Below, in pieces: positions 38,808 to 50,159 of a stretch of DNA of 64,000 nt. The stretch is from the NCBI GenBank assembly GCA_004794785.1, contig SJOL01004667.1:596911-660910 (forward strand), in the 5' to 3' direction. This stretch comes from Opisthorchis felineus (taxonomy: Eukaryota; Platyhelminthes; Trematoda; Opisthorchiida; Opisthorchiidae). Positions within the stretch are counted from its first letter, which is position 1; the number at the start of each line of letters is the position of its first letter. A program made the position numbers and the translations under genes. Below the pieces are notes generated by a model that searched no databases, was not told the DNA's origin, and saw only the letters and a program-made list of their open reading frames with translations.

Positions 38808-41800
38808 GTGAGTCTCTGCAGCAGAGTCACAAAAGTCATTGTCTTAAATGCATCACTGAATCTTTGTTTGCGTCCTAAAATGAACTTAAAATCAAAGAAT
38901 GCAAGCCCGAACTATGAATACTGCTTCTCACTTCTCTCAAAAGTCAACACTTCTGGGATTGACTGAGAAGATACATTAGAAGCAAGAAACTCTCTCGTCG
39001 TGTGGGGTGACTTGTGTTATCTCCTAAGTTTCTTTGACAAAGACGACTGAAAAAAAACTCGAATCTTTGCTGAACTGAGAGAAAATGGATGGCACATCCA
39101 ACACTGTTTCCCTGAGCTGTATTCTCTCTATCAAGAATACACCATATACAACATAATTTTGGGTGTACGCACTTTCCAAGGACTAAAGACTTTGGATTCA
39201 TACTTCTCTGAATTCCTTGGAATTCATTGTTACCACTCCTTGTAGTCATGTCGCACCACTTGCAGCTATGGCGTTTGCGAGTGTGGGGGTGTAAATTTTG
39301 CTCTCCTCCACCAGGTCATTGAGACTCCAACAGGATTATGACCTTAGAGTACCCTGAATTTCCAAGCAACAAAAGTGTTTTTGCACCACATGCTAACACA
39401 TCAGATTTAGCTATTAAATATGTGCCGACATTCCCGGGTGTTGTCCGAGATATACATCCGCAATTAATGTTTTAATGAGGGTTATGTAGATATCGTTCAA
39501 GGCCGTGTTTCAGTTATGTGTCCCACCTATATCAAGTTGCGCGTTCAACAGATTGCATGTTAAACTCACATTTGTGGCTTCGTAACATAGTTGTGATGTC
39601 CGGTCACGTTAGTAACTTCCTCAAATTAATTTAACTAAAAAAATGCATCTCATTTTCACTGAAACGTGGTCCTGGTATAAAACTAAAGGCCTTTTGGCAT
39701 GATTTTTGAGATGATTGAGGGTCCAACTAACGCCGTTTCTACATCAAATTGAGTTTCACAAAGGGGCTTACAGCCTTAGTGCGAACAATCCCTCGCGTTC
39801 TCTATAAGCTATTTTTGAGTCTCAATATTCCTAAACGGTTGGTTAACCGTGAATCCCACTGATGCACGCGTACTCTGTACCTACAGCTCACGGAAGGAGT
39901 TTGCATGTAGCTTCAGTCGGTGCAAGATGGTTTGTTAAAAAAACCAAATCAAAGCTCAGGGTTTGGGTTCGTAGGAAATTACTTGTGCATGGCTTGTGCT
40001 CTTGGCGGGGTATAATAACAAGCACATGAAGACTGGGAGAATTCAGATCAAACAAAGACGATCTGTTTGCTGCCTCGCTGAACAATGCACTGCGTGCGGA
40101 TGATCCCCTGCGGCGGTCAGTCACCACTCCTAGCTGACAACTTGTTTGCTATATCCTGCATTTTATGAAAAGCCGGCGCTGCCGATTTTGTCCCACTCTC
40201 TGACACGCCATATGTTTTGCCGAAGACGGGTCTGACGATGTAGATGCTGGTCTGCATGCCCACCAGTTTTACACCTCTCCATTGGTCCCGTTAACTGGAC
40301 AGTGAGCGGCGCCTTTTGACTGACTGGCTGATAAGCGTAATCACCTGACGTGAAGGGTACGTGCGCATTTTGCGTGGAACGACAGCACGCACGTATTATT
40401 CACCGTTTGAACAGACCGACTAGAAAGTTGTGAGCAGGAAGCAATTAAGGTTTTGTGCATTACAGCTGTAATCCAGTTGGGTCTTCACCTGATATCAAGG
40501 GACTTGTATGTCGATCCCAAGACATCTGAAAGGTCGCATGGAGACACCTCTTGTTCTCTAGCAGGGAAAGTATAAATGACGGCGAGACAAGATTTCACGA
40601 TTCAAGGTCAGCTTACTTGAGAAGATTATAGTTGTTTCCAGTGACAGCAGAAGTTTTAGACTTGGTCCATAGTCCTCCGAGGTTTATATAGACTAGTGAT
40701 ATATAAATGCAGCCAGACGCACATGTTCCACATACAGCACGGAATTCCGTGAATTGTAACAAGTATAATTGATGGAAACAAATTTGGACCATTTTTGGAG
40801 GAACTTTTAGAAATTCATCATCGGCATTATATCCTGGCGACTAGCTGGTAAACCCAGCATGGGGAATCAACATCCCAGGAAGAAGTGGAAAAGAGAAGAA
40901 AAGTGGAATCTTGGACAAAAGAGCAATGTAAGTCTAGAAAGAGCAACCAGGTTCAGACTGGTCACGCCCTTGACAAGAATTTCCGTAAAAAACCCTCGCA
41001 CGATCTTCAAGTAAGACACGGTAACCACCAAATAGATAAATTCTTTCTTGCATGATTCCCGGTTTGGTTCCAGCGTTTGGTGAGCCGAACTCAATTTGTG
41101 AAGCATAACTGAATGAGCCGGTTGGTCATCGATGACTGTCATCAAAAGGTGAATTAGATCCGACTTTCTTGTTTTGTGACCAAGTGTTAAGTGAAAAGCG
41201 CCTTTTAATTATCTGCTTTATAATGATGAGCCTGCTGTATTTTACATCTGGTTTACTTAGCCACAGATTACACGGGATATTAAGTTCACTTCCGATTCAG
41301 AGAGATTCCATAATAAAAATAACTTTTCGACATGTCTGAGAGTACAAATACAGTGAGTACTCTACACCCAGAGGCTTGGAAATGAAACAATGCAAGCGGT
41401 GCGCCATTGGACATTTTTTCAGACGTGATCTGCACATTTTGTTTAGGAGGAACGAGTTATCCACAGTCTCGTACTGGATGCGCAGGTATAGTAAAACCGA
41501 GCTCCGGGGGATTTTACTGGAAACAAACGTTGAGTGATCAGGACGATAGTGTTTTAGCTGCTCTTCCGAGTTGTGGCAGTACGTACTCAGTGCTAACACC
41601 TCCAGTTAATCTGAGCACTTCTAAACTTGGTCTTTCAAAGCTGGTAAGAACGGAATCAGATACTGCGGCTGCTTCGGACGAGTGTTGCTTTGTCGGGTTG
41701 TATTCATCCATTTATAACTCCATGAAACGGATTAAAAAGTTGAGAAGTAAGCGATCGACCAAGAGCTTGATCCAAATAGGTGGATTTTGATGGACTGATA

Positions 41801-44800
41801 TCCATCGATTCAATTTCGGCGCTCTGATTTAGGTTAAGCTTATTAATCGACTTTACTGCAGTCAGCTAGCGATTGTTTTGTGTAATAGGCTTTTTAAATA
41901 TTTCTTGTTGAACACTGAAATGAGGATTTAAGAGTGAAAGCTTGTGAAATAAGATTTTGAGAATTGTTTGGGGCTTCAGTGTCTGAATCATCCTGTGCTC
42001 AAAACAAAGCACCTTATGAACCAGAATTGGGTTTGAAGAATATGGGAAATGAGTACCAGTGTGAGCACCAGACGGAGCCCTCTCGAAGAAACTGAAAGAC
42101 GGCTTGCGAACCTCAGTAACCTACTAAGTTGTTGCAGCTTGTTCCTTAGAAAGTTAGATATATTTGCCAGCACTATTCCAATAGACCCTGGCTTGGTGTT
42201 ATGCTTAAGCCAAAGGCTTTGACTGGAAATCCTGCTCGTTCATCCCATGGGAACCACCACAAAAGTTTGCATATGGTCGTAATTGCTGGTGACACCAGCA
42301 TTACGGTTCACTACTAGAGGCCAGTCTAGGTGGTGTATTTAGTTCTTACTTCAGAATCTAGTGATCATTTCGGGGCCATTTACAGCTTTTTAGTGACTAC
42401 TAGTCGTTGAGAAGATGCGGACGTTATTATGCTAACTGGTCTTGCCCTAGTGTAGGGCAACTTTGGAGCTCATCTGGTCGTATCGCTATAAGCTACCGCT
42501 GATGCGATTGACTTCTCTACTGATCTTCATCCTATAATACGTATGTAGATTCAGACCACCCCGTCGGTAAACCTAAGAGACAGGCACATCTTTTGGATGT
42601 AGAAAAGCCTCTTAATTGACAGTTTAGTCAAATTACCGAAGCTCACATTGAGATATTCAACTACTTTTAGTGAAACCCATAATTTATACGTATCTTTTGT
42701 ATCACATTCCAGCTGAATGGTCGTATGCGGACCCGTCCAAGTGGTATGAAAAATATCCTTTTTGCTCGGGATATTACCAGTCTCCGGTTGATATAATTTT
42801 CGAGGATTCGGTTTATGCCCCGCAACTCGGTCCGATTACAATGACTAACTTATCAAAACTCGAAAAGACGACGTATACAGTGGTGAACAATGGTCACACT
42901 GGTAAGTCGTCCGTGTCTACGCGTATTGCTTGGTGGCTGTAATCCTTGAAAGGCATGCAGTGTTTTGGCAGTATGTGAAACTCTTCTCTAAAACCAAATT
43001 TTGTTGATATGTTTACGACTTGTACATTTTCGCCAAAATCGTTTGCATACTGTCAGCTGCTACCCCAAATGAGAAAAGTTCAGTAGAAGGTTTGTGCTGG
43101 GATGGAATGAATCGAACACCTGCGTAGTCGCTCGTACTGGACGTTAGAGTGTATACATTGACTATGTTTATTTCATCAAAGGGTTTAACTACGTTACAGA
43201 AACACTTGGCACTCAGTTCTATTAAATGCGATTACTTCAGGGGATTGTAACATTCCTCGACCACACGACGTTTAGATATCGAATTACTTGGATTGTTAGG
43301 TTGTGGCACCGGTGGGCATGCTACGAACAATGAGAGAGACCCGACCTAAAAGCTAATTGATTAAAGACAAATCCATTTTTATCAGATATCAGTGTTTGCT
43401 TTTATAAACTGCTTTTTCCCTACTCTCAAGCTCTATTTCTTAGTTTGTCGTATCTTACGTTCTGCTCCACCAATTCAGGAAATGCACAAATTAGCAGTGC
43501 AGCTGCTGATTAGACGTTGATGCTTACAGCACTCACTATTGTTACTGGTTGCGATGGGTGGACACGAAAGCCGGGTAGCTGAACAGGACAAATCAGTGCT
43601 TCATGTCTGACATATCACGGGCTGGGTTCTGCTCCGTCTCGTCAACGTGTTGTGGTACCTAGCTCCACTCCAACCAGACCATCTGGATTACACTAGGAGG
43701 GCAAGTAAAGCTGGAACTAAGTGAGTGGCTGCCCTAAATTAGGGCTGGTCAAATGTCGGTTGAAATTTCAGTTAGGGGATTCATAGAGTAATTCAAAGAC
43801 GTCTTCAGAATAAGTGATCGGAGGATAAAAGCTAACTTTTTCTGATGAAAAAGTCGGATGGGGTCGTCCCACACTCTATCGCCCTCTTTTCACTTTTTGG
43901 TGAATGTGGTCCAAGTGATCGCGTTACCATTCCTGTAAATGTTGAAATTGATTTTTGGTAAGATCTATTTTGTGAAAAGAATCCCCCGATTTAGCTTAGT
44001 GATTATGGAGTTAAGGGTAAAATTGTTTGTGCTCTTATGTTTTGCAGCAGACTATAGTCGAAAAAGATCACAAGTCTTGACCATAGTTTCTTAATAATAA
44101 TTCTGCTAATCCGGAATACAATAGATATGACCCTATCATCGACGGTTTCAAAAGGGTGAACTCATTATCATTTCAAACTTTTGCTTACCACGACTACCAT
44201 CTGTTGCGTTTCTGCAATGAGTTACATGGTTCGGTTTCTGGTAGATCTTATCTCACTGCTTGTTTGACTGACCTGACCGGGAGTATATGTGGCCAACTTT
44301 ACTTAATACCTTAATTGAAAAACAGTGTATCAATTGGAACAGATACGTGATCGGAAACAGTGATTGTACATCTTCCGGGTCTGCCATTTGCAGCCCTTTG
44401 AATGGGAGCTCCAGCGTTTCCAATTTTGGCGTATCTTCACACTTTGTTTGCGGTTACCAAATGAGCTTATGTGGACTCCACCGAGAGGTATTTATTTTTG
44501 GACTCATCGGTGCAAGTCATGATCAGGCAACTGATTTCCTTCATCTAATGTGGTTTTTCAAAGCCAACAACTCTTGAGTCTAGCGTACTTGGCCGTGTTA
44601 ACTTACTTACATGTTAACTTAACTCGAAGATACAGGAAGTAATGCACACTTGTCTGGAGCATACTACTGGTATACACAGCAATTAAGGTACTAGACTCTT
44701 GGCTTTTAAAAATGATTGCAACTATATCAGATACAAACTGACGTTTATGGTCAACCTTTGGCAAATCGGATCGTGTGATTTTTAGTGTTGCCGATGACTA

Positions 44801-47800
44801 TGGAAGTGCTGGCCTCCATCGGCAACCACCTTAACTCACTGTCACAATGAGCAGCACGACTTGACTCCCGGATCGTTTGGCAACACAACTGTTGGTTATA
44901 CGGGGACTCGCAGTATTTCCTCTGGTTGCTGTTATTTATCTAGTCATTCCGTTTTGGTTTAAACCTTCAGAACAAGGTTCCAAACAGTGTGGTACACGCA
45001 ATCACTGCAGCCTTGAATCAAGATTATCGGGTGCATAAATTCTTCCATGGAGTGTCGGTTTCTGATCAGGCTTTCAACATAGAGCTCTTTTCGGATACAT
45101 GAAATGTCTATTTTTTCGCGTGTTAAATGCGTACTAGATCACCTCAGACGAACCGTTGACCTTAGATCTGTTTCCGATTCAGCATCGGAGCAGCCGTCAT
45201 ATGCTTGGTCAACTGATTGCCGTCTCCTCAAATTATCTCATAGCAGCTATTCGGGATAATGGGTTTTTCTAAATTGCCTATTGGATAAGCAGAAAGTGGT
45301 TTCTTGAATTTATTGCCCTCTAAGTTTGGCTGTTCGGGTGACTAACTGCTATCTGTGCAACACCCTTTTGGGAACTCGCAGTAAGAGATAGTAGTTTGTG
45401 TGCCAGTAGAAAAGCTCGTCATCTTATCGAGCCAAGTGTCTGTGTTAAGTAGTACATTTGAATTACATTGCTGACTACCGTCCATCATGATGCCTGATAC
45501 AATGATGCACTGAGGAAGACTATATATGCGGCACCGGAAAAGTACACCCCCCGTGGTGTCAGAGGATTCATAACCTTGAATCTCACGACTGTTGTAATCT
45601 AATGTTTGTGCGCCTCGTTCACATTCTACGTTGTGCAAAAGGAAAATCCCTCAAAACTTCTCTTGCTTACAAACAATACAAAATGCATGAGGTAGTAAGC
45701 CAGCATCCGTCCACAGTATTCTGTCGTGTCTGAGTTCGTAGGTTTGTGAGCATAATCGGATCAGAGAATATTCCGTACCTGTCGAATTTTCGGTTTCAGT
45801 AGGTGCAGTCCGATAGTACAAGAACTGGTAATTTCAGTATGCAGGATTCAACTGTGATTTTTCTGTCGCAGCCACAAAAAGGAAAATAAAATAAGAAAAA
45901 TAACGTACCCAATTATGAGTCTCTTTTACATTTGAAGTTCCATATTCCGTCTTAACGAAAACGTTCCAAATGAGTTGGATTTCACCCATGTCGGAAACGT
46001 TTGGCAAGGATACGTTTAGGTAGTCACAGTATACCACAGTGATTTTCGTCGATTTTCCTAAGGTTTCATCCCTCAGTCCATGTGGCACATTCGGTTTGCT
46101 GAGTCACAACTAGCAACTAATTATGAAACCGACTGCAACGTAGGATATTTGATCACTTCTTTCCCTCTACCATTTACAGTAGAGGTATCGTTTGAGGAAA
46201 AGCAGTGGAAAATACATATCGGTTCTGATGGAGACCCCTATTACCCAATTCAAATGCATTTCCATTGGGTTGGGACTACCCACCGTGGCTCTGAACACTT
46301 GATTGGTGGTCGGAGTTACGCGATGGAAGTAAGTTTGGCTTGGAATTTTTGGCCGCGGTTATAATTGTAGTGCAATCCGCTTAAAATGCTGCTTTCATCA
46401 CGAAACTAACACGTTAAATGCTTTCAAACAGCATACTGCGTAGTCAGCGCGAGATAATAACATCAGAGTTCATATTACCACAATTCACTGAAACTAGATT
46501 AGGACGGGCGTTAAGGAATCACAACTAAATGAAGAACAGTACCACGCCTGGCATAATTTTGGGTGGGACAACAGTAAACCTCAAATAGAGTCTTCATAAG
46601 GTGCTCCTTACAAAAACCTTCCTAGGTTGCTAAGCCGTCGCAAGGTGTCGATAGTCACTGCCCACATTCACAGTGCCGCAGCATCTTCCTGTTGTTAAGA
46701 GGACTTGGCATTTAAAGTACTGTGTGACAAATTCTGTTTCCTTAATTTCCAGATGCTTTTTACGAATGCTTGACAAACCAATCTTGATGAAGTAACCTCG
46801 TTACGGGTCTTTTATGCTGTGCAAGTGCTTTTCAAAATTACTTCTTTGAGAGACTGGGAAGCTAGTCTTTCGTGTTACTGGGCTGCAGCGTGATAACAAT
46901 GCCCATTCAATTACCGAAGCACATGATTTCAGCTTCATGCATGAAAGATCTGTTGAGCATTATGTATGGGTTCCTTACAGTAGACTTATAGTCCACTGCA
47001 TGTGCAATTGCAATGCAGGATTGCAATGGATGGGTTATTTACTTGGGTAATACCTCCATTCTACAAAAAACAATTGCAGATGCACGTCCATCCGGCACGG
47101 CCTACCACACCGCCTACTGTATCACACTAACTGTTCTTTCATAAAGTATAACACTGTGGTTTAACACTCCGAAATAGAAATAAATGAATCTAAATATCAA
47201 GGGCATGTAGAGTCAAGAGTTTCAATGCATTAGTACACTCGGGTTTCCACAGATGTGTTGCATTTATAATATGGACGAGTGTATTTATAATGCATTTATC
47301 TCCCTGGTTTTCCAAGTCATGACTCCATAAACTCTGCCCTAACCACACTAAATGATAAATCAGTCTGATACTCCGTAATTCCTGTGGATATTTCTATTTA
47401 GTATTGCAAATACTTTGTGTAAAAGAGTCATGATTCAGACATTTATTTCTTATAGACTCACATTGTTGCCTACAACGGGCGACTCTACAACTCTAAGGAT
47501 GCAGCACTCTCCGGTCCAAATGGTTTGGCTGTATTTGGAATTCTGCACATATTGGAAGAATTTGCACAAACAAATCAAACTCAGTTTGGCAAAATGGGTG
47601 AATTTGAGGATGCTTTGGCGAGTATAACAACACCTAAACGGCAAAAATCTATACCTGCATTCGATTTGGCCACCCTTCTGAGTCAAGTTGAACCGGCACA
47701 TTACTATCGTTACCAAGGTTCACTGACCACGCCACCGTGCACTCAAAATGTGATGTGGACAGTTTTTACGAAGTCTGTCCCCGTTACACCAGCGCAGGTG

Positions 47801-48065
47801 AGCAAATCTGACTGTGGGCTACCTTAAAGATCACAAAGAACTTGTGTCGTGAGGGCTTTTTGTCGGTAAATACCCAGTAATATTGCGTAAACTTTTTTGG
47901 ATTGGATCAGATATTCGCTGAACACTATTGGAAGTGATTAAAGTTCGTTGAAGCCAATTGTATGTGCCGCATTTTTCGTAGGAGCTGCCTTCACACGATC
48001 TTTTCAAAAAGACCAAGGATGACGGATTCATTCTGGCACCCCAGCTACAACGTTTCAGCTTGTAA
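38729..48065 (+). CDS. Secreted alpha-class carbonic anhydrase, five coding exons
   Basis: Exons 38729-38807, 42713-42901, 46180-46328, 47456-47797 and 47982-48065 join to an 843-nt reading frame (280 residues). All introns are GT-AG, in phases 1, 1, 0, 0. Residues 1-26 form a signal peptide with hydrophobic core ISWILVGLFFVV. Zinc ligands are His116 and His118 (QMHFHW) and His141 (ETHIV). The proton-shuttle His88 lies in NNGHT. Glu128 (GSEH) and Thr230 (SLTTPPC) are the gate pair. Cys44 and Cys234 match the disulfide of extracellular alpha-CAs. Sequons occur at Asn72 and Asn179. The enzyme should catalyse CO2 + H2O to bicarbonate + H+ outside the cell or in the secretory route; every catalytic residue is intact, so it is not a CA-related protein. 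Only the C-terminus is uncertain: exon 5 is short and lacks a clear N-x-R-P-x-Q motif. Confidence 0.93.
38808..42712 (+). other. Carbonic anhydrase intron 1 (3.9 kb)
   Basis: The phase-1 intron from GTGAGT to CATTCCAG holds no recognised gene. It contains one open frame worth noting at 41386-41790 and a GC-richer patch around 40050-40400. Confidence 0.85.
41386..41790 (+). other. Unassigned 134-codon open frame inside intron 1
   Basis: This frame has no stop for 134 codons and lacks a convincing ATG start. The translation is Ser/Thr-rich with a basic end (MKRIKKLRSKRSTKS) and two cysteine pairs, and looks more protein-like than most open frames here. Strong donor-like sequences lie within it (GTAAGA at 41642, GTAAGC near 41748), and an acceptor-like TTTTGTTTAG lies near its start, so it could be an exon. 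I recognise no family. An open frame of this length is near what chance allows in 64 kb. Confidence 0.2.
42713..42901 (+). CDS. Carbonic anhydrase exon 2
   Basis: The exon follows the acceptor ACATTCCAG and ends at GTAAGT, entering and leaving in phase 1. It encodes the N-terminal part of the mature enzyme: the W-Y motif near AEWSYAD, Cys44 (YPFCSG), the QSPVDI strand typical of alpha-CAs, and NNGHT with the proton-shuttle histidine. Confidence 0.93.
42902..46179 (+). other. Carbonic anhydrase intron 2 (3.3 kb)
   Basis: The phase-1 intron runs from GTAAGT to CATTTACAG. No repeat or gene was recognised. One 96-codon open frame (44287-44577) has no supporting feature. Confidence 0.85.
46180..46328 (+). 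CDS. Carbonic anhydrase exon 3 (zinc site)
   Basis: The exon follows the polypyrimidine acceptor CCATTTACAG and ends at GTAAGT after GAA, going from phase 1 to phase 0. It encodes QMHFHW with two zinc ligands, then HRGSEHLIGGRSYAME with the gate glutamate. The order matches the family core. Confidence 0.95.
46329..47455 (+). other. Carbonic anhydrase intron 3 (1.1 kb)
   Basis: The phase-0 intron runs from GTAAGT to TTCTTATAG. It holds a small hairpin (GTAAC-CTC-GTTAC, 46792-46804) preceded by TTGATGA that faintly resembles the element ends at 3.2 and 13.8 kb. Confidence 0.85.
47456..47797 (+). CDS. Carbonic anhydrase exon 4 (third zinc ligand, Thr gate)
   Basis: A 342-nt phase 0-0 exon between TTCTTATAG and GTGAGC. 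It starts THIVAYN with the third zinc histidine, continues through LAVFGILHILEE, and reaches YRYQGSLTTPPCTQNV, the substrate-pocket loop with the second disulfide cysteine. It ends SVPVTPAQ, where other alpha-CAs enter the last helix. Confidence 0.95.
47982..48065 (+). CDS. Carbonic anhydrase exon 5, proposed last exon
   Basis: After TTTTTCGTAG a phase-0 frame reads 27 codons to TAA at 48063. The stretch DLFKKTKDDGFILAPQLQRF has roughly the spacing of the final helix and strand of alpha-CAs (x-LF-x-L-x-D-G then P-x-Q-x-x), but the usual N-x-R-P is not there. AATAAA at 48192 fits cleavage shortly downstream. An alternative 3' end is possible (see the candidate segments at 48109 and 48223). Confidence 0.65.
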   Translation, partial: ELPSHDLFKKTKDDGFILAPQLQRFSL

Positions 48066-48108
48066 AAAAAACAATTAATTTAAACTCAGCCTTACTTTAA
48101 CTTTACAG

Positions 48109-48177
48109 GGCTGCACACACATCTCATGTGTGTTAGTTTTTAGGATTGAGTTAGATTTACGCAACGTCAGCTTTCAG
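48109..48177 (+). CDS. Candidate alternative carbonic anhydrase exon
   Basis: A 69-nt segment lies between acceptor CTTTACAG and donor GTAATG. Only its phase-0 frame is open (23 codons, containing FRIELDLRNVSFQ), and that is the phase of the exon 4 donor. It does not resemble the normal CA C-terminus. It is predicted from splice signals alone and could be chance. Confidence 0.25.
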
Positions 48178-48191
48178 GTAATGACCACTAG

Positions 48192-48197
48192 AATAAA
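48192..48197 (+). promoter_or_regulatory. Poly(A) signal AATAAA
   Basis: A canonical AATAAA lies 127 nt after the exon 5 stop. It fits termination of the five-exon transcript. It falls before the alternative 48223 exon, so use of this site would exclude that exon. Confidence 0.5.
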
Positions 48198-48222
48198 CTG
48201 AACATAAATTTCTACTTTCCAG

Positions 48223-48306
48223 ATAACGGAAGTAGCAACGGTATCACAGATACTGCTTGCTGTGCTGTTCCCAGTTCAACCAGTCCTCCTTAAATCATCA
48301 AAATAA
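48223..48306 (+). CDS. Candidate alternative last exon with hydrophobic tail
   Basis: Following the strong acceptor TTTCTACTTTCCAG, a phase-0 frame of 27 codons runs to TAA at 48304. It contains the hydrophobic run VSQILLAVLFPVQPVLL and ends in KSSK. Joined to exon 4 directly or through the 48109 segment, it would replace the soluble end by a membrane-seeking tail, as in GPI-anchored or membrane-bound CAs. No transcript evidence is available here. Confidence 0.28.
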   Translation: MTEVATVSQILLAVLFPVQPVLLKSSK

Positions 48307-48929
48307 TAAGGTATGGATTCTGATATATCACCTGGTGCAGTCTTGACTACAATGTAATATGTGGGAGTGAAGAACTTCGAGAATTACTACGTTTTTTTCC
48401 TGATCGTCGTGATACATTGCCATGTGATTTGTTTCGCTGTCATTAACATTAGATTGCTCAAACGATGTACGCACTAAAACATAAAAGTCAGCAAGTGATG
48501 CTTTATTGAAGGAATTCTATCAAACATCCCTCACGGTCCCATGGTCATCAATAAGTTAAGGTGTGGTAAGATGCTTTCTAAAGTAGAATTTAAGAACGAG
48601 GATTACACATAATTTCAAGTATGAAGTTATTTTTTAGAGAGATGACCCGAACTGATACTATGAATTATTCATATGTAACAGGTGTTTCTAATCTGGGGTT
48701 TTGCAGGTGTGTGCCCATCACGCAGCGCCAAAATGTGGTTTCTGTTATCCAGGTCATCTCATTTGACTCATTATCGACATTGGACAACATGGACTAGCAC
48801 ATTTTGCGAAAAAATAATGGCAGGTTCTCACTAACGCTAACAGGAAAGGAGCATCGCGCTCAAGCTTTGTTTGAATCTGATAAGTTTGGTGCGGTAAGCA
48901 CCGGTATTTCCCAAATGTGGGCTTATTAG
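48307..48929. other. Spacer downstream of carbonic anhydrase
   Basis: Nothing recognised apart from the 3' flank of the gene. Confidence 0.55.
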
Positions 48930-49320
48930 TAACTTCTAGTCATAGACCTCATCTGGTTGGCAATCCGCATAGATGCACTGTAAGCTTGAGTTGATCACCC
49001 ATGTTATTCATTTTGACGGCACTTTGTTACATTAATGATGTCACCTTGCCCTCAGCCCATAGGTTTATTCGCTTATTCATTCTGCGCCCTCACCTGCAGA
49101 TGGAAGACAATTTTTGTCATCTTAAATCCGTATAGGCTGTTTTCTTTAGTTAGTCATAATGATGGAATTGTCAGCTACCACCCACTGTTGAGGATATTGA
49201 ACACAAGCATTCTGTGGCGAAATAATATTTACGCGCACCCAACCAATGTGGCAAGAGAGACATGCAAGTACCGTGCCTATCGATTCACATTCGTCCATAA
49301 ACACCATGTAGGATAGCGGA
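48930..49320 (+). pseudogene. Scrap of non-LTR retrotransposon reverse transcriptase
   Basis: From 48995 one frame reads SPMLFILTALCYINDVTLPS then HRFIRLF, resembling the P-L-L-F, Y-I-N-D and R-L-F-A-D-D blocks of Jockey/CR1-type reverse transcriptases, but the Asp-Asp site is lost in a frame change near 49075. The next frame (to 49316) reads LVSHNDGIVSYHPLLRIL, like the thumb region after the catalytic block. It is short, shifted and lacking the active site, so it is dead. Family placement is tentative. Confidence 0.4.
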
Positions 49321-50159
49321 AAGTCTGAATGTCAAAAATATTTCCAGCGCATTGTTCTTATGACATATAGAAACACCAGAATGTCTTTCGTCAACTTCGA
49401 TGGTCCTAAACAAGGATAGGAAGCATACGAACTATTAACTGAATCAACATAGAAATCGTGGCGTAAGTGCTTTCAGTGCACCAGTAAATCAAGTGCCGTT
49501 GGGGCACGGGAATTTTTGAGAGTGGATTCAGGTGAAGGGACAAACCATGTTTAAACAAATACATATCGGAAAAAATAAGCGTCAAACGCAAATGTGCAGG
49601 TAATTTTAGGATTTTTTATGTACACGTTTTGGTGAGTGTGATAATACTTTCAGTGATCCAGCACTAAATTCCTCCACATTTGCAGTTGGACGAACAACGT
49701 GCTGCGCACCACCCACCCGATCGTTGAAACGTCCGTAGCAGCCATAAATGGATTTGCGCTTGCAGCGAAACCTACATAGGGGGAGTTGTCGGGCTTAAGA
49801 TTCATTTGAGAAATGACCATGAATGGCCGTGAAGCAACCAAGTAAGAGTTCAAGAGTACTGGCATATCCCTGCTGGCCACCAATTTTCGCGACAAAACTT
49901 CACTGCATGTGGTCAGCTTCTCCAAACCCATCGTATGATGCAAAATCATTACCAACATGCTTAGCTGCTTGGTTAACTAAGACACTATCTACAAATCTAG
50001 CAATTATTGATACCTTGCGTAAATCAACGACAGTTACTAACTAGCTTTCTCATTTGTTTTGATTAGTTGATATTAGTACGCATCTCACGATACTCAAACG
50101 AGTTTCGAACGTGTGACGCCCTGGCCATGATCGATTGTCCAGCAGTTTGAGTAACTAGC
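49321..50159. other. Unassigned spacer
   Basis: No recognisable feature. Open frames up to about 100 codons (49650-49958 minus) have no motif. Confidence 0.5.

Noticed and set aside
40050..40125. Minus-strand AGCAAACAGATC shared with the tail of the element ends
   Set aside because: Only about 12-14 bases match, without CTGATGA or GAAA; this can occur by chance in 64 kb.
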